DNA of 47,075 bases from Candidatus Omnitrophota bacterium (GCA_026387265.1 JAPLLZ010000031.1:1-47075); one strand, 5' to 3'. Shown: positions 8,267 through 18,980, counted from the stretch's first letter. Translations and numbers: made by a program. Notes: a model not told the origin generated them from the letters alone.

Positions 8267-9688
8267 ATGAAAAAAGAACCGGTAAAAGTTAAAGAAGCAT
8301 CCGCCGAAATCAGGGTGGGTAATTTCGCCGAAGTAGTCCAAGGTTATTCTGAAGAAGAAGCCTTGGCTGAATCTTCCCGGTGCCTGCAGTGTAAAAATCC
8401 TTTGTGTACCAGCGGTTGTCCGGTAGGTATCGATATCAAAAAATTTATTTATCATATTACACAGAAAAATTACCAGGCGGCGTATTTTACGATTAGAGAA
8501 AAAAGTAATTTTCCTTCTATCTGCGGCAGGGTTTGCCCGGCTGAGTATCAGTGCCGCAAAGAATGCATACTTACCAAAAAAGGTTCTCCTTTTGCCTCGG
8601 AGCAGGCGATTAATATTCATTTTCTTGAGCGTTTTATCGGAGATTATGGTAAGAATAATAATCTAAATGTTCCGGAAGAAAAAGAAGAAAGATTTACTAA
8701 ATTTAAGGTAGCGGTAGTGGGATCGGGACCGGCAGGTTTGTGTTGTGCCGGAGAATTAGCGCGCAAGGGAGTCAAAGTTGATATCTTTGAAAGTTTACAT
8801 AAAACCGGGGGGGTTTTAAGGTATGGAATTCCTCCTTTTAGGCTGCCTTGGGATATTTTGGATTTTGAGATAAATTACCTGAAGAAGTTAGGGGTAAATT
8901 TTATTACAAATTTTCTGGTCGGTAAGGCCAAGGCCGTTAAAGAATTGTTTAGTGAGGGGTATTCTGCAGTTTTTTTGGGGTTGGGAGCGGGAGTGCCTTC
9001 ATTCCTTGGGATTCCCGGGGAAAACTCGTGTAATATTTATTCGGTGAATGAATTCTTGACCCGCGTGAATCTGATGTCTGCTTATAAATTTCCGGAGTTT
9101 CATACTCCGGTGAATATTGGTAAGCATGTTTTAATTGTGGGTGGCGGCAATACCGCGATGGACTCCGCCAGGGTGGCATTGCGGTTACAAAAATTAAAAG
9201 GTTATCCGCTGAATACTACGGTTATTTACCGCAGGACAGAAGTGGAGATGCCGGCCAGGCGCTTGGAGATAGAGCATGCCAAGGAAGAAGGGATAAAATT
9301 TGAATTTTTAGTTCAGCCAAAAGAATTTATCGCAGATGAACAAGGGTTTGTTAAGAAGTTGATTTGCCTTAAATCTAAATTAGGAGAACCGGATAGTTCA
9401 GGTAGGAGAAGGCCGGTAATTATCGAAGGCAGCGAATTTGAACTTGATTGTGATTTGTGTGTGATTGCCGTGGGATTAAAAGCCAACCAGATATTAATTA
9501 ATGCTACGCCGGACTTAAAAACTGATAAATATTCAGATGTCATCGTGGACTCTGAAAGCATGGAAAGTTCCATTAAAGGTGTTTTTGCCGGTGGGGACAT
9601 TGTGGGCGGGGAAGGTACGGTTATTGAAGCGATGGGGATGGCTAAAAAAGCAGCTCAATCAATAATCGGTGAACTTTCTGGAAGATAA
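8267..9688 (+). CDS. GltD-like / NfnB-like NADPH-binding subunit (glutamate synthase small-chain family)
   Basis: RCLQCKNPLCTSGCPVGIDI, SICGRVCPAEYQC, GSGPAGL, GGGNTAMDSAR. Confidence 0.88.
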   Translation: MKKEPVKVKEASAEIRVGNFAEVVQGYSEEEALAESSRCLQCKNPLCTSGCPVGIDIKKFIYHITQKNYQAAYFTIREKSNFPSICGRVCPAEYQCRKECILTKKGSPFASEQAINIHFLERFIGDYGKNNNLNVPEEKEERFTKFKVAVVGSGPAGLCCAGELARKGVKVDIFESLHKTGGVLRYGIPPFRLPWDILDFEINYLKKLGVNFITNFLVGKAKAVKELFSEGYSAVFLGLGAGVPSFLGIPGENSCNIYSVNEFLTRVNLMSAYKFPEFHTPVNIGKHVLIVGGGNTAMDSARVALRLQKLKGYPLNTTVIYRRTEVEMPARRLEIEHAKEEGIKFEFLVQPKEFIADEQGFVKKLICLKSKLGEPDSSGRRRPVIIEGSEFELDCDLCVIAVGLKANQILINATPDLKTDKYSDVIVDSESMESSIKGVFAGGDIVGGEGTVIEAMGMAKKAAQSIIGELSGR

Positions 9689-9698
9689 GGAAAATATA

Positions 9699-9760
9699 TC
9701 CCGCCTCAAATTATTCGGCGGGATAAATTCGTCCGCCACAAATCATGGCGGACTCATTTA
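9699..9760 (+). repeat. TC/TC-hairpin intergenic element, copy B (no inner palindrome)
   Basis: TCCCGCC-TC-AAATTAT-TC-GGCGGGA then TAAAT-TC-GTCCGCCA caaatca TGGCGGAC-TC-ATTTA; SD AAAGGAG follows. Confidence 0.88.
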
Positions 9761-9773
9761 AAGGAGAGATCAG

Positions 9774-11111
9774 ATGGTAAAAAAAGTTGAAGAGTTTATG
9801 GATTTAGTAGTAAGGAAGAATCCGGGTGAAGTAGAATTTCATCAGGCAGTAAGAGAGGTTGTCGAATCGGTTATGCCTTTTATTGAGAAAAATCCTAAAT
9901 ATCAAAAAGGCAAGATATTGGAAAAAATGATTGAACCGGAAAGAACAATAATTTTCCGCGTTCCCTGGCTTGATGACCAAGGAGAAATCCAGATTAACCG
10001 CGGTTATCGTATCCAAATGAGCAGCGCCATTGGGCCTTATAAGGGCGGAATACGTTTACATCCCAGTGTGAATTTAGGTATCTTGAAATTTTTAGCTTTT
10101 GAACAGGTTTTTAAGAATGCGCTTACTACTTTACCTATGGGCGGGGCTAAAGGCGGCTCAGATTTTGATCCCAAAGGTAAATCAGATAATGAAGTTATGA
10201 AATTTTGCCAAAGTTTTATGACTGAGCTTTCCCGGTATATCGGCCCTAATACTGATGTGCCTGCTGGAGATATCGGTACTGGTGGTAGGGAAATTGGGTA
10301 TATGTTTGGTCAATATAAAAGATTACGCAATGAATTTACCGGTGTTTTAACCGGCAAAGGCCTGAATTGGGGCGGTAGCTTGATTCGTCCGGAAGCTACA
10401 GGTTATGGTTGTGTATACTTTGTTGAAGAGATGCTTAAAACGCGCGGGGATTCATTAAAAGGCAAGGTTTGTGCGGTCTCTGGTTCAGGTAATGTTGCTC
10501 AATACACCGTAGAGAAACTTATACAAATGGGAGCTAAAGTAGTTACTCTGTCTGACTCTGATGGGTATATTTATGATAAAGACGGTATTGACACTAAGGA
10601 GCTGGCTTGTGTTTTAAATTTAAAAAATGTTAAGCGCGGCAGAATTAAAGAATGTGCCAAAGAATTTAACTGCAAGTATTTTGAAAAACAAAGGCCTTGG
10701 AGCGTTAAATGCGATGTGGCATTTCCTTCGGCTACTCAGAATGAGATAGATGAAAATGATGCCAAGACTTTGGTGAAAAACGGCTGTATCGCCGTTGGTG
10801 AAGGGGCGAATATGCCTACTACGCCGCAAGGGGTGGAGGTATTTCAGAAGGCAAAAATTCTTTATGCGCCCGGTAAAGCTTCTAATGCCGGTGGAGTAGC
10901 AACTTCTGGTTTAGAGATGTCTCAGAATAGTATGCGTTTATCCTGGAGCCGTCAGGAAGTGGATAAGAAACTGCATGAGATTATGGTGGCTATTCATGAG
11001 AGCTGCGTTAAATACGGCAAAGAAGATAAGTATGTGAATTATGTTAAAGGAGCTAATATTGCTGGTTTTGTAAAAGTCGCAGATGCTATGTTGGATCAGG
11101 GATTGGTGTAA
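9774..11111 (+). CDS. gdhA: Glutamate dehydrogenase
   Basis: GGIRLHPSVNLGILKFLAFEQVFKNALTTLPMGGAKGGSDFDPKGKSDNEVMKFCQSFMTEL signature. Confidence 0.96.
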   Translation: MVKKVEEFMDLVVRKNPGEVEFHQAVREVVESVMPFIEKNPKYQKGKILEKMIEPERTIIFRVPWLDDQGEIQINRGYRIQMSSAIGPYKGGIRLHPSVNLGILKFLAFEQVFKNALTTLPMGGAKGGSDFDPKGKSDNEVMKFCQSFMTELSRYIGPNTDVPAGDIGTGGREIGYMFGQYKRLRNEFTGVLTGKGLNWGGSLIRPEATGYGCVYFVEEMLKTRGDSLKGKVCAVSGSGNVAQYTVEKLIQMGAKVVTLSDSDGYIYDKDGIDTKELACVLNLKNVKRGRIKECAKEFNCKYFEKQRPWSVKCDVAFPSATQNEIDENDAKTLVKNGCIAVGEGANMPTTPQGVEVFQKAKILYAPGKASNAGGVATSGLEMSQNSMRLSWSRQEVDKKLHEIMVAIHESCVKYGKEDKYVNYVKGANIAGFVKVADAMLDQGLV

Positions 11112-11145
11112 GGATTCCCTAGAAAAACAAAAGAAATAGTCTTAA

Positions 11146-11180
11146 AAGCGCCCCGGAATTCTTCCGGGGCGCTTATTTTA
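11146..11180 (+). terminator. Rho-independent terminator after gdhA
   Basis: AAGCGCCCCGGAA TTC TTCCGGGGCGCTT followed by ATTTTA. Confidence 0.85.
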
Positions 11181-11189
11181 TAATTATAG

Positions 11190-11218
11190 TTGCAAGCTTA
11201 AGCGTAACGTTGTAAAAT
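11190..11218 (+). promoter_or_regulatory. sigma70-type promoter TTGCAA-17-TAAAAT, 7 nt upstream of the GTG start
   Basis: Spacing places the TSS at or next to GTG 11226. Confidence 0.5.
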
Positions 11219-11225
11219 AATCTCC

Positions 11226-13145
11226 GTGAATAAAGAAGAACTTGCTGAAGAATTTTTCCGTAGCTTAAGGTCCACGCTTACCAACTCTTTTTCTTATCCG
11301 AAAAATCACCCCTATTTTATTAAATCTGTCGAACAATTTAAGCTTAAGCTTGAAGAACTTCTTGCTGTTTGGAATCCATTTAAAATCGGTGTAACCATTT
11401 CAGGAATTGTTGTAGAGGGCATGATTTTAGCCCGGGTGGATCTGTATACAGAATTAGCCCAACTCCTACATCGGCGTAAAATAAAAAGCATAGAAATCAA
11501 AAATGGCGTAACTTTTAATGAGCTAGTAAATTTCTTTTCGGTAATCTCACTGCCTCAGGATGAAATTACAAAAGGCGGCGGTATTAATGTCTTGTTAAGC
11601 AGACAACCACAACATAATTTTACGATTGAAGAATTGGATTACTCAACACTTTTACATGCTGATGGCCAGGAATGTAGCGACGTCTGGAGCTATATGTTTA
11701 AGGATGCGGTACAGAGCAATGATGAAACTAAAATCAGTAATCTGGCGGATAATTTTGGTACTTTAATTAAAGGAGCTAGCCAGGACGATATATTTCAGGC
11801 GCAAGAGACGCCCGCGATGATTAAGGATTTTCTGGCTTCATTGAAAAATAAGGATCAAGAAAAATTTGCTAAATGCTCAAAAGACATTTTCTTGTGGTTA
11901 TTGAATAATAAGAAATCAATCGATGAAGAAAAATTGCTTAAACTTAAACAGGTTTTTGAGAGTTTAAATCCTGATGATCTTAGCGTGCTGCTTTGGGAGG
12001 GGCTTTCTCAGGAGGACAGTTTTGATGCTTTAAGCTTGCACCTTTTTTCTAAGATTGCCGAACAAAAAAATTCCACGGAGATTGTTCGGGGTACGATAAG
12101 TAAAATTAATGCCGCCCAAGGGTTAAAAAGCAATCCTCGGGTAGTAAAAAGAATCCAGAATTTATTAGCTGGTTCTGAAGTTGATAATTTATCTGCAGTA
12201 TACCGTAACACCCTGGAATCCTTAGTTAAGGGGATTTCTTTCTCCGGAGAACTTCTTTTTGATCAGCAGGCCCTCAGAAGTAATTACCGTTACATAGTTT
12301 TGAACATACTTTCTGCTGATGAAGATCAAGATAATTTGTTGTTGGCAGCAGGAATTTTAGAACAAGAACTTCCTAGTATTCTTGAGGAGAATGATTTCAA
12401 TTTTTTAAAAGATTTGCGCAGCCTCTTGATTAAAAGAAAAAAAGAAGGCAATGGCGTATGTATTGATCTGGAAAAGAAACTTTCTACTTTTATTGAAAAT
12501 ATTGTGTTAAATCAGAGTTTGTTGCCGGAACAGGAGTTTTTTCTTTATTTTATCTCTTCTCCCAGCCAGGAAGCAGGTTTTTATCTGCATAAAATATTTT
12601 CCGGGGAGAAAACAAATCAATATGTTTTAAAATTATTCTTTAAATTTTTCCCAGGTAACCTGGATATCTTTTATAAAAAAGTAGAAGAAAAACTTCAGGA
12701 TATTGATTTTATTTTTGACCTGGTAGAAGCTCTAGGCCAACTTACGGCACCCGTAACTAAGGGGATTTTAGATTATATTTATTCTTCGGTTAACGAAATA
12801 ATCAAAGTTCAGATTTTAAATATTATGCGCAAATTAAAAAAGGTGGATGTGGAGTTTTTAATGCGTCAATTAAATACGGATTCCCCGTCACTTAGGAAAA
12901 ATTTGCTTTCTGTTTTGATGCTGGATAGCCAGGCTAAGGATGGAGCTTTAGACCTTTTGTTTAAAATTCCCAGTTTTTTTGGCGGGAAAAATGAGTTACT
13001 TATGGAAAATCTGCAGATTGTTTCTGACCTGGGTTTTAAGGAGGCTACCAGTTGGGTTAATGAGTTAAGCCGCAGGAGATTCTTTTGGAACCGCAAATTA
13101 CGCGATAAGGCAAAACAGATTTTAAAGGAGTGGAATGTTAAATAA
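11226..13145 (+). CDS. HEAT-repeat-like protein of unknown function with an N-terminal domain shared with the next gene
   Basis: 639 aa, GTG start; N-terminal HPxFxKS...IG...GxxxxELxxF pattern matches the N terminus of 13135-14466; C-terminal alpha-helical repeats. Confidence 0.65.
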   Translation: MNKEELAEEFFRSLRSTLTNSFSYPKNHPYFIKSVEQFKLKLEELLAVWNPFKIGVTISGIVVEGMILARVDLYTELAQLLHRRKIKSIEIKNGVTFNELVNFFSVISLPQDEITKGGGINVLLSRQPQHNFTIEELDYSTLLHADGQECSDVWSYMFKDAVQSNDETKISNLADNFGTLIKGASQDDIFQAQETPAMIKDFLASLKNKDQEKFAKCSKDIFLWLLNNKKSIDEEKLLKLKQVFESLNPDDLSVLLWEGLSQEDSFDALSLHLFSKIAEQKNSTEIVRGTISKINAAQGLKSNPRVVKRIQNLLAGSEVDNLSAVYRNTLESLVKGISFSGELLFDQQALRSNYRYIVLNILSADEDQDNLLLAAGILEQELPSILEENDFNFLKDLRSLLIKRKKEGNGVCIDLEKKLSTFIENIVLNQSLLPEQEFFLYFISSPSQEAGFYLHKIFSGEKTNQYVLKLFFKFFPGNLDIFYKKVEEKLQDIDFIFDLVEALGQLTAPVTKGILDYIYSSVNEIIKVQILNIMRKLKKVDVEFLMRQLNTDSPSLRKNLLSVLMLDSQAKDGALDLLFKIPSFFGGKNELLMENLQIVSDLGFKEATSWVNELSRRRFFWNRKLRDKAKQILKEWNVK

Positions 13146-14466
13146 TATTGAAGCAGCTTTTAAAGGTTTTTTTGCCTGTCTTCAGGCCCTAAAAATGTAC
13201 GGGTCAGCACATCCGATGTTTCTGAAATCACTGGATAGGTCATTTGAGGCTTTTACAGAAGTGTTATCTTTGCGCCAGGAGATGGTGATTGGTATTGTCG
13301 GTGAAGAATTAGCTTTTGAAAAAGAAATTTTATTTGATTTAGCGAAATTTTTACGTTCGGTCATTCTTTATTTGAAAGAAAGAAATATAGAAAGAATTGC
13401 ATTTTATCGCGGGCTAAATAAAGATGAGTTGTCCAGATTTGTTAGTTTTATCGCTGGGCCCAAAGAATATTTTAAGGGCGATTTGCAGGATGCTCTTAGC
13501 CAAATTGGGGTTGAACATATCATTATCGGTAAACTTAAAGTTGATTCTCAACAGGGCAGGGATAGTTTTACGCTGGCTCAAGCGGAACTTTATGATTCTT
13601 CCGCGGATGTGGTGGGGCAGGCCCTGGATCGGGTGCTTAATTCCGAAAAGATTGATCATCAGGGGCTTGAATTTTCTTTAAGCAGTATTATGGAAAATTT
13701 TAGTTCTCAGCGTCAGGAAATGCTTAAGTTGGCTACTTTAAAAAGGTATGATACCGAAACCTACATGCATATGCTTAATGTTTCTATTTTTTCTATGTAT
13801 TTTTCTTCGCGTTTAGGTTTTGATCAGAAAGATATTTTAAGTATTGGAATTGCGGCAATGTATCATGATATTGGTAAGTTATTTATTTCGCGTAGAATAC
13901 TGCATAAGCCGGGGCAATTGACAGACCAGGAGTTTGGCAGGATGAAAAGTCATACCTTGCTGGGGGCGGAAATTATGCTTAAGTATGTGCACACTCTAGG
14001 TATCCTGCCGGTGGTTGTTTGTTTTGAGCATCATTTAAAGTATGACTCTTCCGGATATCCACGGTCAATTTTTCCAAGAAAACAGCATATTGCTTCATTG
14101 ATTGTTTCTATCTGCGATGTTTATGATGCTCTTTCGCAAAGGCGGGGTTACAAACAGGATTATTCCCCGGATGTGGTGTATGGCATAATGAACCGGGATA
14201 AAGGCAGTGCTTTTGATCCTGAGTTATTGGATAAATTTTTTGGAATTATGGGATTTTGGCCGGTTGGTTCAGTGGTGGCTTTAAGCGATGGCAGCATAGC
14301 ATTAGTTAGAGGACAAAATGAAGCTGATATCCGTAGGCCCAAGATTGAAATAGTTTTTCCGGCCGATAAGAAGCGTACTGTGGATTTAGTGCAGGATGGT
14401 AGTTTGAATATTGAGCGGTATCTTAATCCTTGGAAAGAAGGGAAAGATTATCTGAAATTGGGCTAA
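13135..14466 (+). CDS. HD-GYP domain protein (putative cyclic-di-nucleotide phosphodiesterase) with shared N-terminal domain
   Basis: MYHDIGKLFISRRILHKPGQLTDQEFGRMKSHTLLGAEIM ... EHHLKYDSSGYPR ... ICDVYDAL; overlaps the upstream CDS by 11 nt. Confidence 0.88.
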   Translation: MLNNIEAAFKGFFACLQALKMYGSAHPMFLKSLDRSFEAFTEVLSLRQEMVIGIVGEELAFEKEILFDLAKFLRSVILYLKERNIERIAFYRGLNKDELSRFVSFIAGPKEYFKGDLQDALSQIGVEHIIIGKLKVDSQQGRDSFTLAQAELYDSSADVVGQALDRVLNSEKIDHQGLEFSLSSIMENFSSQRQEMLKLATLKRYDTETYMHMLNVSIFSMYFSSRLGFDQKDILSIGIAAMYHDIGKLFISRRILHKPGQLTDQEFGRMKSHTLLGAEIMLKYVHTLGILPVVVCFEHHLKYDSSGYPRSIFPRKQHIASLIVSICDVYDALSQRRGYKQDYSPDVVYGIMNRDKGSAFDPELLDKFFGIMGFWPVGSVVALSDGSIALVRGQNEADIRRPKIEIVFPADKKRTVDLVQDGSLNIERYLNPWKEGKDYLKLG

Positions 14467-14585
14467 GTATTTTTGTTCTTAAGTTATAGGGATATATTCT
14501 TGTTGTTTTGCGGTAATCAAGCCTTCGCAGAAAGCGCAAGGGTTTGGCTCTAGATAAAAGTTTAAAGAGTTTGACTTAAAAGAAT

Positions 14586-14613
14586 TTGACATTTCCGGAT
14601 ATTATGTTATATT
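14586..14613 (+). promoter_or_regulatory. sigma70-type promoter TTGACA-16-TATATT upstream of pyrG
   Basis: Hexamers and spacing. Confidence 0.55.
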
Positions 14614-14626
14614 TATATAAACAAAG

Positions 14627-14666
14627 GCGTTTAGCAGCCGGATTATCGGCACTAAACGCTTTTTTT
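14627..14666 (+). terminator. Terminator-like hairpin in the pyrG leader (candidate attenuator), T-run ends 10 nt before ATG
   Basis: GCGTTTAG ca GCCG gattat CGGC a CTAAACGC TTTTTTT. Confidence 0.82.
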
Positions 14667-14676
14667 GTGTAAACCT

Positions 14677-16278
14677 ATGACTAAATATATTTTTATAACT
14701 GGTGGTGTTATTTCAAGCTTAGGCAAGGGGATTGCCGCTGCCTCTATTGCTAAAATCCTGGAATCCAGAAGCCTTAAGGTAACCTTGATGAAGCTTGACC
14801 CGTATATTAATGTTGATCCGGGAACAATGAACCCTTATCAGCATGGAGAGGTTTATGTTACTGAAGACGGTGCGGAAACCGATCTAGACTTGGGGCATTA
14901 TGAAAGATTTACCAAGGCTTCCATGACTAAATTTAATAATGCTACTACCGGACAGGTTTATAATACGGTAATTTCGCATGAGCGCCGCGGGGATTATTTA
15001 GGTAAAACTATTCAGGTTATTCCGCATATTACCGGTGAAATAAAAAATAGGATTAAAAAGGTAGCGGAAGTCAGCCAGGCGGATATTGTGTTGATTGAAA
15101 TTGGCGGCACAGTTGGAGATATTGAAAGCCTTCCTTTTCTGGAAGCTGCGCGGCAATTTAAGCTGGATGTTGGTGAAAAGAATGTTTTATATATTCATTT
15201 AACTCTAGTCCCCTATATCAAGGTTGCCGATGAAATTAAGACTAAACCTACTCAGCATAGCGTGCAGACTTTACGCCAGATCGGTATTTTGCCGGACATA
15301 TTGATTTGCCGTACGGAAAAACCGCTTTCTGATGAGGTTAAGGAAAAAATATCTTTATTTTGTAATGTAAGAAAAGAAGCCGTAATTGAGTCTCCCGATG
15401 TAGAGTCAATTTATCAGATCCCGTTAGTTTTTAAAGAGCAGATTCTGGATGAGATAATTTTGAGCCATTTTAGCCTGATTTCTAAGCCTTCAAACTTGCA
15501 GGATTGGCAGAAAAATGTGGTGGAGCGCCTTTTTTCTCCGAAGAAAACTGTACAGGTGGCAGTAGTGGGTAAATATATCGGTTTGCAGGATGCCTATAAA
15601 TCTATTTATGAAGCGATTACTCATGCGGCAATCAATAACCAGGTAAAAGTTGAAGTCAGTAAAATTGATTCAGAGGATATCGAAAAGCATGGGCCGGAGA
15701 AATTACTTAAGGGCATGGATGCAATTTTAGTTCCTGGGGGTTTCGGCGGCCGTGGTATTGAAGGTAAGATTAAAGCAATTGGTTTTGCCCGCAAGAATAA
15801 GGTGCCGTTTTTAGGGCTTTGTTTAGGAATGCAGTGTGCGGTTGTAGATTTCGCACGAGGAGTCTGTGGTTTAAAAGATGCCAATTCTACAGAGTTTAAG
15901 CCTAAGACCAAAAATCCTGTGATCAGCCTTTTGCTTGAGCAAAAAGAGGTTAAAGATCTGGGCGGTACTATGCGTTTGGGTGCTTATCCTTGTAAAATTA
16001 AAGCCAATACTCTGGCGGCTAAAGTTTATAAGCAAAGTCTTATTTCAGAGCGGCACCGCCACCGGTATGAATTCAATAATAAATTTCGTAAATTACTTGA
16101 ATCTTGCGGTATGGTTTTCTCCGGGATTTATCAGAAAAAGAACCTGGTGGAAATTATAGAGTTAAAAAATCATCCGTATTTTATCGCAGTGCAGTTTCAC
16201 CCGGAATTTAAGTCCAAACCCGACGCTGCGCATCCCTTGTTTAGCCAGCTTATCCGCGCTGCGGCAGAAAAAAAATAA
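14677..16278 (+). CDS. pyrG: CTP synthase
   Basis: [78 protein letters not shown]; start chosen at ATG 14677 instead of TTG 14665. Confidence 0.97.
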   Translation: MTKYIFITGGVISSLGKGIAAASIAKILESRSLKVTLMKLDPYINVDPGTMNPYQHGEVYVTEDGAETDLDLGHYERFTKASMTKFNNATTGQVYNTVISHERRGDYLGKTIQVIPHITGEIKNRIKKVAEVSQADIVLIEIGGTVGDIESLPFLEAARQFKLDVGEKNVLYIHLTLVPYIKVADEIKTKPTQHSVQTLRQIGILPDILICRTEKPLSDEVKEKISLFCNVRKEAVIESPDVESIYQIPLVFKEQILDEIILSHFSLISKPSNLQDWQKNVVERLFSPKKTVQVAVVGKYIGLQDAYKSIYEAITHAAINNQVKVEVSKIDSEDIEKHGPEKLLKGMDAILVPGGFGGRGIEGKIKAIGFARKNKVPFLGLCLGMQCAVVDFARGVCGLKDANSTEFKPKTKNPVISLLLEQKEVKDLGGTMRLGAYPCKIKANTLAAKVYKQSLISERHRHRYEFNNKFRKLLESCGMVFSGIYQKKNLVEIIELKNHPYFIAVQFHPEFKSKPDAAHPLFSQLIRAAAEKK

Positions 16279-16280
16279 CC

Positions 16281-17372
16281 ATGCAGGCAATCCTTGTTTT
16301 AGAAGACGGTACAATATTTAAAGGCTATTCCTTTGGCGCCAGCGGGGAGTCGCTCGGGGAGGTTGTTTTTAATACCAGTATGGCTGGATACCAGGAAATT
16401 ATTACTGATCCTTCTTATAAGGGCCAAATTGTGACGATGACCTATCCTTTAATCGGAAACTATGGAATTAATAAGGAAGATGTAGAAAGCCGTCGGCCTT
16501 TCTTAGAGGGGTTAGTGGTTAAGGAATATAGTAAGATTGCCAGTAACTGGAGAAAAGAACAGGGGCTGGGCGAATATTTGAAAGAGAATAATATTTTGGG
16601 GATTGAAGGCATTGATACCCGCCAATTAACTTTGCGCATTAGGGAACAGGGTTCAATGAAATCAATTCTATCGACTGTAGATTTTGACGAAAATAGTCTG
16701 ATGAATAAAGTGAAGGCTAGCCGAGGCTTGGTGGGAGTAGATTTAGTTAAAGAGGTTACTATTCCCAGGAAATACACTTATACGCAGATTAAAGATGCTA
16801 AATTTAAGGTAGTAGTTTTAGACTGTGGAGTAAAATATAATATATTAAGAGAATTGTTGCGCTATAAATGTAATGTTACGGTATTGCCAGCGCAGGCAAC
16901 TGCTAAAGAGATACTCGATATTCATCCTGATGGAGTTTTGCTCTCCAATGGCCCTGGTGACCCAGCGGCAGTAGGTTATGTGGTCAAGACCGTGGCTGCG
17001 CTTATTGGACATGTTCCTATCTTTGGGATTTGCCTGGGGCATCAAATGCTGGGATTAGCTTTGGGAGGTAAAACTTATAAACTTAAATTCGGGCATCACG
17101 GCGCCAATCATCCGGTCAAGGATCTTAAAACGGGAAAAGTTTATATTACCAGCCAGAATCACGGGTTTTGTGTGGATATCGATTCTTTATCCAAGAAAGA
17201 TGTCCAGCTGACCCATGTAAATTTGAATGATGGTACTTTAGAAGGGTTAAGACATAAAAAGCTTCCGGTATTTTCTGTGCAGTTTCATCCGGAAGCAGCT
17301 CCGGGGCCGCATGATGCCGAATATCTATTTGCGGAGTTTGCCCGTTTAATGCAAAAATCAAAAAAAAGATAA
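16281..17372 (+). CDS. carA: Carbamoyl-phosphate synthase small subunit
   Basis: [39 protein letters not shown]. Confidence 0.96.
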   Translation: MQAILVLEDGTIFKGYSFGASGESLGEVVFNTSMAGYQEIITDPSYKGQIVTMTYPLIGNYGINKEDVESRRPFLEGLVVKEYSKIASNWRKEQGLGEYLKENNILGIEGIDTRQLTLRIREQGSMKSILSTVDFDENSLMNKVKASRGLVGVDLVKEVTIPRKYTYTQIKDAKFKVVVLDCGVKYNILRELLRYKCNVTVLPAQATAKEILDIHPDGVLLSNGPGDPAAVGYVVKTVAALIGHVPIFGICLGHQMLGLALGGKTYKLKFGHHGANHPVKDLKTGKVYITSQNHGFCVDIDSLSKKDVQLTHVNLNDGTLEGLRHKKLPVFSVQFHPEAAPGPHDAEYLFAEFARLMQKSKKR

Positions 17373-17376
17373 AACA

Positions 17377-18966
17377 ATGCCCAAAAGAACAGATATTAAA
17401 AAAATTTTAATTATTGGATCCGGCCCGATCGTGATCGGCCAGGCCTGCGAATTTGATTATTCGGGTACTCAGGCCTGTAAAGTCTTAAAACAGGAAGGTT
17501 ACCATATAGTTTTGGTTAATTCCAATCCGGCAACGATTATGACTGATCCGGGAATTGCGGATAAAACTTATATTGAACCAATTACTGTAGAAGTCGTGGA
17601 GAAGATTATTGCTAAGGAGAAACCTGATGCATTATTGCCTACCCTTGGCGGCCAGACTGCTTTGAATACGACGATGGGATTAGCGCAAAAGGGCGTATTA
17701 AAAAAATATAAAGTCGAAACTATTGGTGCCGATATTAATGCGATAAAGAAAGGCGAAGATCGCCAATTATTTAAAGCGGCCATGAAAAAAATCGGTTTTT
17801 CCATAATTATCCGGCCCAGTTTTACAATGGGAGGAGCCGGAGGGGCGATCGCCTACAATATTGAAGAATTTAAGATATTAGCCAAGCGTGGGTTAGAATC
17901 TAGTATCATTAGCGAAATTTTAGTTGAAGAGTCAGTGATCGGTTGGAAAGAATTCGAGTTGGAAGTAATGCGTGATTTAAAAGACAATGTGGTGGTTATC
18001 TGTACGATTGAAAATTTTGATCCAATGGGTGTGCATACTGGAGATAGCATTACTGTAGCGCCAATTCAAACGCTTACCAATAAAGAGTACCAGATAATGC
18101 GTAATGCTGCCATTGCCTGTATTCGCGAGATTGGTGTCTCTACCGGTGGTTCAAATATCCAATTTGCCATACATCCGGAAACCGGTAGGATGGTAGTTAT
18201 TGAAATGAATCCGCGGGTTTCCCGTAGTTCAGCACTATCTTCCAAAGCTACAGGTTTTCCTATTGCTAAGATTGCCGCTAAACTGGCTGTAGGGTATACC
18301 TTAGATGAGATTCCCAACGATATAACTCAGTTAACCCCTGCTTGTTTTGAACCAGCGATTGATTATTGCGTAGTAAAGATACCCCGTTTTACTTTCGAAA
18401 AATTTGCTTTAGCCGATAGCACATTAGGAATATCTATGAAGTCAGTCGGTGAAGCGATGGCGATCGGGCGTACATTTAAGGAAGCCCTGCAGAAAGGCCT
18501 GCGGGCGTTAGAACTTAAGAAATTTGGTTTAGAAAGCATTCTCTTTAAGGATCAGGAAGAGGTAAAAATTGAAAATGATGTTTTGGATAAGCTTTATCGG
18601 AAATTAAGGCAGCCCAATGCTGAAAGGATTTTTTATATCGGCGATGCTTTTCGCGCTAAATTAGATATTGAGATGATCCATGATCTAACTAAGATTGACC
18701 GCTGGTTTTTGCACAATATTAAAGAGATTATCGATTGTGAAAGAGAAATACTTAATAATAAAAACGATCTTCCTCCGGAGCTTCTGAAAAAAGCCAAGGA
18801 ATATGGATTTAGCGATAAACAGTTAAGCCAGCTTCTATCTTTAAGTGAAGCAGAGATTTATAATCTAAGAAAATCGCTGAATATTATTCCGGATTTTAAA
18901 TTAGTAGATACTTGCGCAGCAGAATTTAAAGCTCACACTCCTTATTTTTATTCGACCTACGAATAA
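17377..18966 (+). CDS. carB: Carbamoyl-phosphate synthase large subunit, N-terminal half only
   Basis: [33 protein letters not shown] ends ...[20 protein letters not shown], the boundary before the second synthetase half. Confidence 0.93.
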   Translation: MPKRTDIKKILIIGSGPIVIGQACEFDYSGTQACKVLKQEGYHIVLVNSNPATIMTDPGIADKTYIEPITVEVVEKIIAKEKPDALLPTLGGQTALNTTMGLAQKGVLKKYKVETIGADINAIKKGEDRQLFKAAMKKIGFSIIIRPSFTMGGAGGAIAYNIEEFKILAKRGLESSIISEILVEESVIGWKEFELEVMRDLKDNVVVICTIENFDPMGVHTGDSITVAPIQTLTNKEYQIMRNAAIACIREIGVSTGGSNIQFAIHPETGRMVVIEMNPRVSRSSALSSKATGFPIAKIAAKLAVGYTLDEIPNDITQLTPACFEPAIDYCVVKIPRFTFEKFALADSTLGISMKSVGEAMAIGRTFKEALQKGLRALELKKFGLESILFKDQEEVKIENDVLDKLYRKLRQPNAERIFYIGDAFRAKLDIEMIHDLTKIDRWFLHNIKEIIDCEREILNNKNDLPPELLKKAKEYGFSDKQLSQLLSLSEAEIYNLRKSLNIIPDFKLVDTCAAEFKAHTPYFYSTYE

Positions 18967-18980
18967 GCTCGTTTCTAGCC

